A DNA stretch of 64,000 nt, taken from contig NC_060246.1 in the NCBI RefSeq assembly GCF_921293095.1, positions 14,340,001-14,404,000 of the forward strand, written 5' to 3'. The notes beneath the pieces are model-generated. The model was not told where the DNA came from. It saw only the letters and a program-made list of their open reading frames with translations, and did not search any database. Position numbers and translations under genes: made by a program. The stretch comes from Ischnura elegans. Lineage: Eukaryota; Arthropoda; Insecta; Odonata; Coenagrionidae. This document shows, in pieces, positions 44,280 through 55,855 of this stretch (the stretch's first letter is position 1; each line of letters starts with the position of its first letter).

Positions 44280-46395
44280 TTTGGAATAACGAAGCACCTC
44301 ATTTCGGAAAACCAAAATAGCGCCTTTCGGGATACGCAGAAGTCCCAATCGCAATAATGTAATAGCGTCTTAGGAATATCGAAATACGGTCTTCGAAAAG
44401 CCGTAATGGCGTGTACGGAAACTCGAAAGGGCGTTTAGTGAATTCCGAAATAAGGCCTTTCTGAATTCGTACGGAACTCGGGTATTATGGAAAATGGCGT
44501 CTTCCGAAACTCCAAAAAAGCGTCTTTCGGCATTCCGGAATCCCGAAATGACATAATTAAGAGTACTGGTATTCAGAAAAATAGGGTGTTTCGGATTTCC
44601 AAAACATCGTCTGAGGGCGTCTTTCGGAATGGCGGAATCCCAAAACAAGGTTGTCCAGAATTCTGGAATTCAGAAGTATATTCTTGTTCGTTATACCAAA
44701 CCAGCGTCTACCATAATTCAGGTATGCAAAAGATAGCGTCTTTCGGAGTAAAAATTTGTCTTTCGAAAATACAGAATCACGAAACAGCGTCATTCAGAAT
44801 CATTATGGATTTCCGGTATTTAAAAAAGCGTCTTTAGAAATTAAAATAGCGTCATTTGAAACTAAATAGCGTCTTTTGCAATTCTGGAATTTCAAAATAG
44901 CGTTTTTTTTGCGATAAAAAGAGCGTCTTTCGGAATACAAATTAGTGTCTTAGAAGAAAAATAAAGCCTTTTGAATTTCTGTAATCCCGTCTTTTGGAAT
45001 AAAAATAGCATCTTTCGGAATAAAATAGCGTCTTTTGGAATTCTGGATTTCCAAATAACCGTAAAAATAGCGTCATTAGGAATAAAATAGCGTCTTTCGG
45101 AATACACAAGGCGTCTTTTGGAATTATGTAATTACAAAACCGTAAAAATAGCGCCTTTCGGAATAAAATAGCATCTTTCGGAATAAAATAGCGTCTTTTG
45201 GAATAAAAATAGCGTCATTCGGAATAAAATAACGTCTTTTGGAATTCTTGAATTACAAAATAGGGTCTTTTGCGATAAAAATAGCGTCTATCGGAATAAA
45301 AATAGCGTCGTTTGGAATAAAATAGCGTCTTTTGGAATTCTAGAATTACAATATAGCGTCTTTTGGGATAAAAATAGCTTCTTTTTGGATTAAAAAAATA
45401 GCGTCATTCGGAATACAAATAGCGTCATTCGGAATGAAATAGCGTCTTTTGGAATTCTGTAATTACATAATACCGTAAAAATAGCGTCTTTCAGAATAAC
45501 ATAGCGTCTTTCGGAATAAAAATAGCGTCGTTCGTAATAGAATAGCGTCTTTTGGAATTCTAGAATTACAATATAGCGTCTTTTGGGATAAAAATAGCTT
45601 CTTTTTGGATTAAAAAAATAGCGTCATTCGGAATACAAATAGCGTCATTCGGAATGAAATAGCGTCTTTTGGAATTCTGTAATTACATAATACCGTAAAA
45701 ATAGCGTCTTTCAGAATAACATAGCGTCTTTCGGAATAAAAATAGCGTCGTTCGTAATAGAATAGCGTCTTTTGGAATTCTGGAATTACAAAATAGCGTC
45801 TTTTGCGATAAAAATAGCGTCTTTTGGGATAAAATAGCGTCTTTCAGAATAAAATAGCGTCTATCGGAATAAAAATAGCGTCATTCGGAGTAGAATAGCG
45901 TCTTTTGGAATTCTGGAATTACAAAATAGCGTCTTTGCGATATAAATAGTGTCTTTCGGAATAAAAATAGCGTCTTTCGGAATTAAATAGCGTCTATCTG
46001 AATAAAAATAGCGTCATTCGGAGTAGAATAGCGTCTTTTGGAATTCTAGAATTACATAATACCGTAAAAATAGCGCCTTTCGGAATAAAATAGCGTCTTT
46101 CGGAATGAATAGCGTTTTTTGGAATAAAATAGCGCCTTTTGGAATAAAAATAGCGTCACTCGGAATAAAATAGCGTCTTTTGGAATTCTGTTATTGCAAA
46201 ATACCTTTAAAATGGCGCCTTTCGGTATAAAATAGCATCTTTCGGAATAAAAATAGCGTTCTTCGGATTAGAATAGCGCATTTTGGTATAAAATAGCGTA
46301 TTTAGGAATGAATAGCTTCTTTAGGAAAAAATTGCGCCAATCGGAATACAACAGCGTATTTTGGAATTCTGGGATTACAAAATAGCGTGCCTTAG
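44280..46395 (+). repeat. 2.1-kb minisatellite, ~20-bp unit AAAATAGCGTCTTTCGGAAT
   Basis: The unit (A)nTAGCGTC(T/A)TT(C/T)GGAATA repeats roughly a hundred times. The left part (44280-44850) is highly diverged; from about 44850 the units are regular. A longer higher-order form inserts TTCTGGAATTACA after some units, so units alternate in blocks. Frames read through it on both strands are not genes. There is no spacer variability as in CRISPR: unit and spacer do not separate. Confidence 0.92.
45321..45760 (+). repeat. Perfect 220-bp tandem duplication inside the minisatellite
   Basis: 45321-45540 and 45541-45760 are identical at all 220 positions by eye, including private variants such as TTTTTGGATTAAAAAAATAG and TTCGTAATAG. 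The next unit departs at its 22nd base (TGGAATT for TAGAATT). Recent unequal exchange or an assembly duplication are both possible. Confidence 0.9.
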
Positions 46396-46509
46396 TCCTC
46401 TGGGGACTTTTCCACCTATTGTTCCTTCCATCATGTTTCTCATTCAAGTGCTGTCCCACTACGTGGCCACTTTACCGCGTTCTTCTTTGGCGTACAGCGA
46501 TCTGTAGTG

Positions 46510-46557
<48 letters not shown>

Positions 46558-46800
46558 TTCTTTCTCTCCCTATCCATCCATTTTATCTTCTGAGTCCTCC
46601 TCCAGCACTGTTGCCTCCATGGCCTCTATTCTGTCCTGATCTCATTTTCCAATTGTCCAAGCTTCTAAACCATAAAGTGCCTGCCACTGCTGAAACAAAT
46701 GCTTTCACGCCCTTTTTCTTGGCCTCCAGCCTTATGCTCTTCGAGTTTATTAGTGGTATCTTTGCCAAGATCACCGCCTAAGTAAAGATGTGCTTTAATG
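46395..46800 (-). pseudogene. LINE post-RT fragment split by a CTTT microsatellite
   Basis: On the minus strand WQALYGLEAWTIGK, then DQDRIEAMEATVLEE (about 46690-46600), matches the YGxEAWT..K...E.. region of arthropod RTs. Beyond the microsatellite MMEGTIGGKVPRGLRHAI (about 46430-46385) matches the terminal EG.i.GKR.RGRPR block. Stops interrupt the frame. The 47400-47650 fragment is the upstream part of the same ORF type. Confidence 0.6.
46511..46565. repeat. (CTTT)n microsatellite
   Basis: About 13 uninterrupted CTTT units followed by a TTTTC break. It lies within the LINE relic. Confidence 0.95.
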
Positions 46801-47399
46801 AACGGAATAGTCTTTTCGGAGCTAGTTCGCGAGCGGAACAACTTGAGAGAAGTAGTTGTTCCGATTGTTAATGGAGCGACCAGCAAGCTGAGGAATTGTG
46901 CGCCATAACACGAGTCCAGCAGCTCCATAGATTCCGACTATGACGACTGTCCCTGGTTAAGACTTGCGTTATCAAAAATACAACAAATAGATTTTTGGAC
47001 TCAAACTTCCATATAATGAGATTATTAAATAAAGACCTGCATTTTTCCTGTCTGACTGCTGTTTTCATCTTAATTTTCAATAAAAATTTTATTACATTAT
47101 AGTTTTTATCATTCAATGCAGTAAATATTATCTTATGTTTTGTTAATGTAAATCTTTAATAATAACAAATTTCTCAAAGTGTTTACATTTGTTTTTTATA
47201 TCCACGAAGCAAATAATAATTTCAAGGAATGCACTGGATTGTTGGAGTCTTATCAGCAACCTTAACATGAGTGGAGTAGCGTGGGAGGATGAACATTGTA
47301 TACAGCCCCGAATCGGTTCAGCTTAGATTCCTAAAAGAGTCTGACGAGTGGCCGGAACAACTGTTCCGATGTAACAATCCTCTGACACTGTTCACGGTT
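46801..47399. other. Intervening sequence, probably inserted element
   Basis: It separates two LINE fragments that are consecutive in the protein. GTTGTTCCG and CGGAACAAC motifs near 46830-46860 and TGTTCCGGCC/GGAACAGTTG-like sequence near 47350-47400 suggest inverted ends, but no clean terminus or target duplication was found. Confidence 0.3.
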
Positions 47400-47650
47400 C
47401 CGCCAGACTCCCTGTTCTGGCACATCTCTACGCCTTAGCTTGGGCTATTCGGCAGTAGATATCTGCTGTGCTTCTGCCATCCCAGGTAATGGTTCTCCCA
47501 AGGTATGTGAATGACTCCACTAGCTCCGATCTCTCTCATTTTAGGCTAGTGTGTCGGTTACAGTTTTCTCTTGTCCGAATACTAGTATATTGGTTTTTTC
47601 CTATTTATTTCCGTTCTATATTCTTACAACGCTTTTTAAATTTTGGTGAT
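47400..47650 (-). pseudogene. LINE post-RT fragment, upstream part
   Basis: On the minus strand VIHIPWENHYLGWQKHS in one frame and ESFTYLGRTITWDGRSTADI with YCRIAQAKA in another. The second is the fLGs.It.DG....eI..RIa.Ak motif that precedes the YGxETWT block in these proteins. It ends where the 46801-47399 segment begins. Confidence 0.6.
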
Positions 47651-47679
47651 TGAGTACCGATTTAGCCTTGGCTAAGTAA

Positions 47680-48139
47680 AGCCTGAATCACACGATCATT
47701 TTATCCGTCATTTCCTAGTGATCACTAATCACTTTCGCGATCACTAGAGTGATCACTCGCAAATGATCGTAGCCGGCAATTGTTTTTCGCGATCGCGATG
47801 AGGATTCCCATCGCTATTTTTCATCACTCGTCCGGTCGCTTTTTCCGTCGCTAAAACCCCATATCAGCCAATCGGAACGCATGCCCGTATGGAGCGATTG
47901 CAGCGCAACGTCTGACAATCGTGGGAACGACATGGATAAACAAACACGCTGTATATTTTCGTTATGCGGGTCCCATGACAACGAGCTGTGATATTGAAAG
48001 TGATGCGAAAGCCGACGGCGGGAGGGACCGTGCGATTCAGAAAAATGATCACTCGAGCAATCACTTTTCCTGTCGCGAATAGCGATCGCCCTAGTGATCA
48101 CTTTTCGCGACGAAAGAAAATGATCGTGTGATTCAGGCT
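47680..48139. mobile_element. Harbinger-type MITE with 23-bp perfect TIRs (460 bp)
   Basis: TAA at 47677-47679 and 48140-48142. Both ends read AGCCTGAATCACACGATCAT then TTT inward, identical for 23 bp, followed by repeated GATCACT/AGTGATC and TCGCGA motifs. TAA target sites fit PIF/Harbinger. No coding sequence. Confidence 0.82.
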
Positions 48140-48477
48140 TAAGTGACGCTGCTGTCATCCCCCGCAATCCCGAATCAACGCCTTTCCTAGTACCTCTTCA
48201 TATGAATTTATATGCATAAGAATTCTGTTCTAGAAAGCTTCCGTTTTATCCTCGTGATCCTAGCACTCCCGGCTGTTCACTCCTCGCGGCCCCGTAATGG
48301 AGAGGGCGCGGCCCGCAAATCCACTCCTCGGGAGTGTTACCTGATGGGGCGCGCTTTTATTTTACAGGATAGAGAAGAATTGTGCCACGAAATTTTACCC
48401 CTGGATAATTGATGCCAGTAGAAACCAAAATAACCAATGATTCTTTGGGTCGAAAACGAATTTTGAAACTGCAGAAA

Positions 48478-48560
48478 CAAGGGCGTAACAAGGATCAAAA
48501 CTAGGGGGAGTGGGGGACAAGCCATGGTTGTTCAAGGTGTAGGTAAGGTTTCAGCATAAC
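48478..48560 (+). mobile_element. hAT MITE, CATGGGCGTACCC family, truncated
   Basis: CAAGGGCGTAACAAGGATCA followed by AAGCCATGGTTGTTCAAGGT matches the minus strand of the 8439-8683 copy from its right end inward. The rest of the element is missing. Confidence 0.6.
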
Positions 48561-50294
48561 AGGAAGACAACATCCAAGCTGACCATGATATCCGTCCTCT
48601 CCATGTAAGTTTTTCCACGATACCTATAAATTCCGATTACTTTTAAATGTGGCGTTCACAAACAAGCGCAGACAATATTCCGGTAAGATTTTTGGCCAAG
48701 TTACACAATGGGAGATCCAATGGCACTCACGATTAGTCGGAGAGGAACACATGCCTTGTGTATTTTAGATACTTAGTCCATACAACCAATGAGGCGCCGG
48801 AGCATGAGGATAGATAATTTTGGTCACTTCTTCCGAAACGCCAGAGCTTTTAAGGGGAGGAAGCGACTACCTGGTCAGTCCCAAGCCGAAAAAAAACTCC
48901 GTACGGGGAGAAAAAGAAAATCTCAAACCTTTCGTAGAGCCAAAAGCAACTTCCCGCGAAGGAGCTCGGCGCGAAAAGGTTAAGAATACAGGGTGGTCGG
49001 CAGTCGCCGAGGGCCCCGAGGACCTTAGGGGCCCCCCACTACGCTCGCGTCTATTGAGAAACATATATGAAAGGCGTAATTTAAAAAAAGACTCGGATTA
49101 CGTGAACTTAAGTTTTTTTGCAATAATAAAATTCTACGTTTTCATTGGTTGCCTCGTTTAGAGGACTCTCATTGTAATAATATTGTACACAAAATAAGCC
49201 AAAAAACGCCATTATTAACGACGCTTGCGCCATGAAGTTGCTATTGAATACCTTTTTTATACGCAACCAAGATTCTCGATACGTAGTGAAGATAATCTTG
49301 TCGCATTTCAAAACGGACCCAAAAATACGATTTAAGCAACAAGGAAGATAGAATAATTTTTAAACTCATTCGAGTGAATATTTGGGAGTTTCGTTTCTAA
49401 TAATTGACTTGCGATTATTTCTTAAACCACTAATGCATTTTTATTGCATATATTAAAGAATTTTCGTTTTCTCGGCCAAAGGAATCAGACTGAACCTGGC
49501 CATGGTATGTTGGCGCGTAAAAGACAGTTCCAAAATAAATGATGATGTCTATAAATGACATGGATTCGTTCACAAAGAATTGCAAACGTATAGAAAGCAG
49601 TTACACATGAATCTTCTCCGTACACAGCAGTTAAAATACGAATAATAACGTCTGGAAATTCTATTGAATCGTTCAAAATGAGTTCCAAATGTGTAGAAAG
49701 CAGTTCCACACGAACACACTGTAGAAAGGAGTTCGAAAGGGGATTACAAATGAGTTACAAACGTCTTCATATTTCCAACTTTTGGTACAAATGAGTAGAA
49801 ATGAGTTCCACAGCAGTTCCATGACAGATTTTGGTGTTTCAAAACAGTTTCAAAGCAGTTGGAAAGCAAAAATGTTTCCCTGAGATGCATCTGAATAGTG
49901 GCGTTTCCCTTGTCCGCAGGTAAAACCGCAACCAACTTGTTTTCGCGCAAGGTTTTCAAGCGCGGATTGCTCTTCTCTCGCGATGATTGGTTTAGGATTG
50001 ACAGCCTTCTTCTGAAAAATCAAAACTGCGCCACTGCAACACGCACCCACTAAATATTTAGGAAGTTCCGAACAGCTTGCTCCACTCCACCAATGAATTC
50101 CACAAACCGGAATGGATCAAGGTGTTGGCGTGTACTTAAGACCTTTGGACAGAATCGAAAAATTGAGTTCATCGAAGGACCCTCCAGTTAAACTGATAAC
50201 CACACGTTTGCGATCCAACGGAGCGACGGAATATTTCTAATTTAAAAGTCAATTGAACTTACTCTTTGTTTTTCGGTTTCATTCCAGAGTAGTC
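48561..50294. other. Mostly unrecognised
   Basis: 49530-49860 has loosely repeated GAGTTCCA / GCAGTTCCA / AAATGAGT words suggesting old short tandem repetition. A GGGCCCCGAGGACC...GGGGCCCC block at 49010-49036 resembles a hAT subterminal fragment. No coding motif. Confidence 0.3.
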
Positions 50295-50302
50295 TCTCTA
50301 CC

Positions 50303-50563
50303 TAAGGTTACCGACTTACAAAAAATATTGGGGGGACCCAAACCGGGGATCTTGCCCCGGGAAATTTTATAAGTAGTGAGTTTTAAATTTGTGAAGCATT
50401 TTAGAAGAGTCATATGATCAACATTCGAACCTTGATAACTCGAATCTCGATATCTGGACACTCCGGGGAAAATCGACCACTGACAAATTTTTTCCTCACA
50501 CCCATAACGAATTTTTTTGAGGGGGCTCGGGCCCCATCAGGCCCCATGGAGTCGGCGCCACTA
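50303..50563 (-). mobile_element. hAT MITE, CAGGGATG family (261 bp)
   Basis: Perfect 8-bp duplication TCTCTACC at 50295-50302 and 50564-50571. The minus strand begins TAGTGGCGCCGACTCCATGG. Closely similar to 52630-52889, although the outermost bases have drifted (TAAGGTTACC for CAGGGATGAC). Confidence 0.85.
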
Positions 50564-50571
50564 TCTCTACC

Positions 50572-52629
50572 ATGGTCTCACACGGTGCCCATGGCAGATG
50601 TCATGCAGTCAAAGGAACTGCTAATCCTGAGGAACCCGAAATGTCGGCTGCCTACATTTTTCTGACCCGCGCGCAAAAAAACCCGAGAGAACTTTGTTGA
50701 CTCTATTCGCCGGGAAAGGATTAAAATCATACAAAACTAGACCTCTTTGTATAGCATTTGCTTCGATATTCAATTTTTGAAATCACTTCTCTTCGATAAA
50801 AAATTTCGATTTCTCCTAATAATGTATACATTTCGTAAAAAAATCACTAGTGCTTTCAGCGTAATAAAATTACTTTCAGTCGAGTTTAACGTGTTTGAAT
50901 GATACGAATTTCTTCACTTTTCGGCTTCCGCGTCGGTTTCTATGGTGATTACAACAGCCATCGTTGGCACCTCAGGTGGAATAAGACACTGTTGTCATCA
51001 CCACGGTAACCGACGCTGTTGTGGCCGGAAGGAGATCTTTGGAGAGCAGTCGCACAACTCCGCAAAAATCTTCATTCTCACTTCGAACTTGAACGTTTTT
51101 TAATTTTAACAATAAAAATTCTATACATATTCACCCCTTTTTGTGATTATTTAAAAAAATTATGTCACAGTAGAGCTTAATGTCTTACAATTAAACAGAA
51201 GAGGTATTTCCAGCAGTTGCAAGAAACTCAAAGTTCAAAGGAAGCTACAATGAAGCCCCTCATCAACAGAAACAAAAGCAGTTTAAGTTCCATATTGGCA
51301 AAAGCCACATAGGTTTACAAGTCAGCACTCAAAGGTTTAGTCAGATACAGGCAAGTAGGTAGCCAAAACTTGAGTGTGGTTTAGGGGTGTAAACAGGGCT
51401 GTCAGCTCCGAAAGGGGCCAATTAGCAGCTGGAACATTATGAATACATTCCTTACCTTTTCAGATAATGGTACTTTTCTCACATCCATCGTTCCTGAATC
51501 CAACCACTGGAGAAGACGTACAAATGCTCGCATACAATAGTACACTTTTTCTCCATCTCACTAGAGAGGAGGTACAAATACCTTCCTGATTGCCTTGTTA
51601 TAAAGCCGTAAATTTGCTTGGTCCCCAAAAAGACGTTCTAGGCACGCGTATATATCAGATTTAGAATATCAACAGTTGACCACATACTTATGGAATAAAC
51701 TGTTCATTCAACAGTTCAGTTCAAATTTCAAAATACTTAGCAAATCGAATGTAATATGAATAAGTAATTCAATGGATCAAAAGTAATCACCTCACGGTGA
51801 AAAATTCCAATGGGGCTGAGGCCCCATATAAGCCACCGCTACTAGGTGTGGGTAATAATGATAGCAATATGTATTCATTCTCCATGAGCAAGGTTAGGTC
51901 CAGAGTATCTAGTGCTTCTGCTCTCTAGTTGGGGATATGAAATTGGATTAATGTACAGCACATAAATATTAGTGTCAATTGACATCATTAGGTGGGAGAG
52001 AAATATGAAAAAGAGGATTTGAGATGCTCTCGCCACAATCACAAAAATCTGGGATAGGTACAAAGAACAAATGCCTCCATTTCTCACTACCTTACGCAAG
52101 TGCATACTTGTATTTACCGATGGTTCTTCCTCCCTATATCCTTATTCACTTGCCTCAACTATGTCTCAGTCTTCCCCGAGGGACACTCAATAATTGGGCC
52201 ACACACAAACAAACCCAAAATCGTGATTGGTTAGAAGAATTCAGTAGAAGGAAGGGATGGGCGAGTTAAGACAAAAAATTAAATCTCCTTCACTCAGCCA
52301 TTGTCATGACAGAAAAAACTAAGAAACAAAAAAGTGATCGCCCACTTTCCATGAGTAGGTGATTTCTCTTATGCTCTGGTTCATTTACGCATCCTAGTGT
52401 GAACTACCAAATAAAGGAAAAGAATCGCAAAGAGTTTAAACAACAACGGACCATGCAAGACTTTTATGTCCAAGAGGTGAAAAGGAACTGTGATGTGACA
52501 ATGTGGAAGTAATCAAATCACTATTAGCAATTACATCTTATAGTTAATTTATAGTTTCAATTGATACATTTTTTTAATGATTATAACTTGTAATATACTA
52601 TAAAGCTTGTGTGAGTAATCATTGCATTC
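50572..52629. other. No recognised feature
   Basis: AT-rich intronic or intergenic sequence without a repeat boundary or coding motif that I can support. Confidence 0.35.
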
Positions 52630-52889
52630 CAGGGATGACGACTTGCAAAAAATATTGGGGGGCCCAAACCGAGGATCTTGTCCCAGGAATTTTTTAAGTA
52701 GTGAGTTTTAAGTTTTTTAAGCATGTTAGAAGAGTCACATGATCAACATTAAAACCCTGATAACTTGAATCTCGATATCTGGACACGCCAGGGAAAATGG
52801 ACAAGTCTAACACATTTTTTTCCTCACACCCGTAACGAATTTTTGAGGGGGCTTGGGCACTCTCAGGCCCCATGGAGTTGGTTCCACTG
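52630..52889 (-). mobile_element. hAT MITE, CAGGGATG family (260 bp)
   Basis: Perfect 8-bp duplication TTGCATTC at 52622-52629 and 52890-52897. Plus-strand start CAGGGATGACGACTTGCAAA; minus-strand start CAGTGGAACCAACTCCATGG. The best-preserved copy of this family here; relatives at 28668, 50303 and 60686. Confidence 0.92.
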
Positions 52890-53017
52890 TTGCATTCTAC
52901 TAATCAAGAGTGAAAATTCTTAATTCCGCACTCACTGATTGAAAGGCAGTTTCGACTACATTAACCTCATTCACAGGAGTAAATGTTTGATAGAACATAT
53001 AATTATAAATTGTGAAT

Positions 53018-53145
53018 AAAAAGAATACAACTTTGTAAGGTTCACTTGTGTATTTAAGTAATCACCTGAAGATGTCACTACATTACGAAACCCGGGTCTT
53101 GCCCATTTAAATACACAAGTGAACCTCACAAAGTTTTATTCTTTT
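53018..53145 (+). mobile_element. Long hairpin with a hammerhead-type core (Penelope-like terminus)
   Basis: 53018-53057 and 53106-53145 are about 40-bp inverted repeats (GGTTCACTTGTGTATTTAA versus TTAAATACACAAGTGAACC at their core). The loop carries the ribozyme-like core, so the arms would form a very long helix I. No coding sequence is attached. Confidence 0.6.
53060..53110 (+). ncRNA. Hammerhead-type motif in the hairpin loop
   Basis: CTGAAGA at 53066-53072, extra T, a weak helix II (GT...AC, imperfect inside), GAAA at 53087-53090, then ACCCGGGT (self-complementary helix III) and C, giving a GUC triplet at 53096-53098. Helix II is poorer than in the other copies. Confidence 0.45.
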
Positions 53146-53765
53146 CATTTCCAATACAGAGAGGTTTCACAAAGTCAAGCCTGAAGTTATCAGTGATGCC
53201 TAAATTGCCTTAATCAAACATTTAAAATACTAGATCACATGTTTATACTCCCTGTTAGAGAAAATATCGACAGCTAATGAATTGTGTGCAGGAGCAAAAT
53301 TCAAAGTAATTGTAATCGTACCGATTACTTTTTCAGAGTAATTTGTAAATGTTACAACATTGAGTGTAATTCTAAATGAGCCAGATTTAATTTTTTCAAC
53401 AGGTACTCTTCCCACAACTGGAAAGGAATAGCCCAGAAGTAGAGGCCCACTCAGCATGAACGTAACATCAGCAACTTATCTGCGAAATGATCCAAGCCAT
53501 AGGCAGAATTAGGGTGGGAGGGCACGGGGGCACATGCCCCCTCAGACGCTTATAAAAAAAGACAAGATTTTCAATATATGGTTATCATTACGTTCGTTTT
53601 GTATTGTGTATTACGGAAGCTCAATCATATAATTTAATATTAAAATAAGGAGAATTTTTTGTACAGTAATTTCTGCATGTTGTTTTTAATCTTCAAATAT
53701 GGCAACACTGTTTGCCTCAAATAGCTAGAGAAGCCAACTGATTTAACAATGACAAAATTGCAGTA

Positions 53766-54459
53766 CAGTAAAACTTCTACGAAGTGAACCTCTTTACATC
53801 ATAAACCTCCTTACTTCATACCACACCTACGGTCCCGTCAGATTTACATGTAAATTTATAGGCAAACCTCTTTGTAGTGAACCTCTTTATATCGTAAAAC
53901 CTCCATTTATCTAACCAAGGAGATACCCCCAAGACTGCCTAACTACCTTCACAAATCGTACCGAGACAACTAGAGACCATTAATGCAGCCGCACTTACAT
54001 ATATGGAATGACATTTTCAGCGAAAAATGTTTCACGCTTATTTTTTTTTTCTTATACACCTTTAATATGCTGTAATTTTCATGTTGATCATTTGTAGAGG
54101 CTATTTTGTCCCACATGAGAGCATACCTAACAGAAATAAGAAAAAAGATATCCAACTATCCTAATCATTTTAAGTGACGGTTGAATTAAGAGAGATCACA
54201 TCGTTTTCTCTTTAATCATGGCAAAAATCATGCGATGGCGCTTACTTTAAGTTATCATTAAATAATAAATATATCTTCACTAATGCATGCATGTTTATGT
54301 AAACGCTTAAATATAATGGTTTCAAGGACAGTGGTGCCTTTCATTTCCAAAGGATATAAAAAATGGTGCGTATCACTAAAACCACACTATTGTGAACCTC
54401 CATACATCAAATTGCCCAAATTTCGGTCCCCTCCATTACAATGTAAAGAGGTTTTACTG
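53766..54459. mobile_element. pogo/Tigger-type MITE (694 bp)
   Basis: TA at 53764-53765 and 54460-54461. Ends: CAGTAAAACTTCTACGAAGT on the left; CAGTAAAACCTCTTTACATT in reverse complement on the right. Subterminal GTGAACCTC/GAGGTT motifs recur. CAGTANAACCTC termini with a TA target are typical of pogo-type elements. No transposase remains. Confidence 0.78.
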
Positions 54460-54665
54460 TATCTTCTTTCCCTTACTCAAATCACAATATTAAAAAAATG
54501 ACACATGAGCGAATGCTTCCTTCCACTATGTTTTCTATGCCAATAAGATAAATGCCTATAGTGACTGCTGATCCATCATTTCCACCTTAGGCTCTTTCAT
54601 ATATTATTATTCTCGAGTGCGCATACCTCCTTGTTTGTCACACTATCATTCGACTAGACATCCAG

Positions 54666-54955
54666 CAGTGGTGCAGCAAGCCACTGCTGGAGGGGGTTAA
54701 ACTCCCCCTGGAGCTCAGATAAACTTTTGATTTTAATCCATTTTATTTCATTTGATTAATATACTTACAGAAGAGTCTAAGGATTAATTTAAAAAATCCC
54801 ACAGAAAGCCATAAAACTCAACATTTTGAACCATTTATCTTAAAAAACTTCTGGGGGAGGGCCCCCACACCTGCTTATCCTGGCGGGTACACTACACACC
54901 CCAGGTCAAGTTGCGCCTAAAACCCCCATAGCCTTAATTCCTAGCTGCGCCCCTT
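54666..54955 (-). mobile_element. hAT MITE, CAGGGGCGCAGCC family (minus)
   Basis: Starts CAGTGGTGCAGCAAGCC and ends CTTAATTCCTAGCTGCGCCC, the reverse complement of the family's CAGGGGCGCAGCTAGGAATT end. Internal sequence matches the other copies in reverse. The flanks give only a partial duplication. Confidence 0.78.
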
Positions 54956-55053
54956 ACCCCCAGTACCATGTCTTCAAGGCTTTATAACTTTCTTCTAAAT
55001 TTTCTGTTGGTGCATGATCATGAACCATTTATTTCTACTGTTATAATTATGAT

Positions 55054-55272
55054 TTGTATATGATATGTATTCATTTCCAGATGTACAGCATGGAGGATCT
55101 TATGGATAGTTCAAGGATTTTGTTAAAGGAAATACAACCCATTAGAGGCCCTGACACTGCCCACCAACCCGATGGTCAAGGAAAGGAGAGTTCTGTGTGT
55201 TTGTACATTCAGGCCTCGAACTACTTAGGGTTTGGGAGCCTCAAATTTCAGTCAGGGGGCTGCAAAATTTGA
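55054..55272 (+). other. Unrecognised frame after a good splice acceptor
   Basis: TATTCATTTCCAG at about 55068-55080 precedes MYSMEDLMDSSRILLKEIQP, then IRGPDTAHQPDGQGKES. The part after the acceptor looks less random than its surroundings, but I recognise no family and see no clear donor before the stop at 55270. It could be an exon of an unrecognised gene. Confidence 0.22.
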
Positions 55273-55587
55273 AAAGTTATTTATTTTTTTAATTAAATTA
55301 TTTCATAATTATTATTAATTTTTAAATTATTAAACAATAATATTAATAAAACTTCTCCATAACAAATCTTACTGTGTATAATTTCAACTAGACCTCATCT
55401 CAAAAAAGTAGCTCACGGATGTATTATATTTATTTATTTAGGAGTGGGGGAGGGGGGATTGGAGAAGGGAACAGGGGAGAGGGTGGGGAACAAACTGATC
55501 TTTGTTCCCCCCCCCCCCTCAACAAAACTCTTAGTTCTGGCACAACTCTAATGGAATTCTGTTAGGTTTCTATTCTGTGTTTCTGGC

Positions 55588-55855
55588 CAGTGGCGTAGCC
55601 AGGAATTTCGTTTGGGGGGGGGTGGGGGGGGGTCGAAATCAGGGGGGAAAATTTTTTAAAAACAGGGTACTAAGTAGAGGGTTTTAAACTAATTTTAACA
55701 CTTTTCACAATAAAAAAAAACTTCATTTCTTAAAAAAATATTTTGTAAATTCATGATTTTTCAATATTTAGTTATCTTTCACGGAGAAAATTAATTGTGC
55801 TTTTATATTTCAGGGGGGTCCGGACCCCCCGGCCACCCCCCTGGCTACGCCACTG
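55588..55855 (+). mobile_element. hAT MITE, CAGTGGCGTAGCC family (268 bp)
   Basis: 8-bp duplication TTTCTGGC (55580-55587) / GTTCTGGC (55856-55863), 7 of 8. Ends CAGTGGCGTAGCCAGGAATT and GGCTACGCCACTG are exact inverted repeats over the first 13 bp. Reference copy for 29188-29414 and for the host element at 61166. Confidence 0.88.

Noticed and set aside
44370-44837. Open frames of 92 and 116 codons on both strands in the minisatellite
   Set aside because: They are periodic read-through of the repeat unit on both strands.
44280-46395. CRISPR-like array of short repeats
   Set aside because: Repeat and intervening sequence are not separable; the whole ~20-bp unit repeats with drift and no unique spacers. 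This is a eukaryotic minisatellite.
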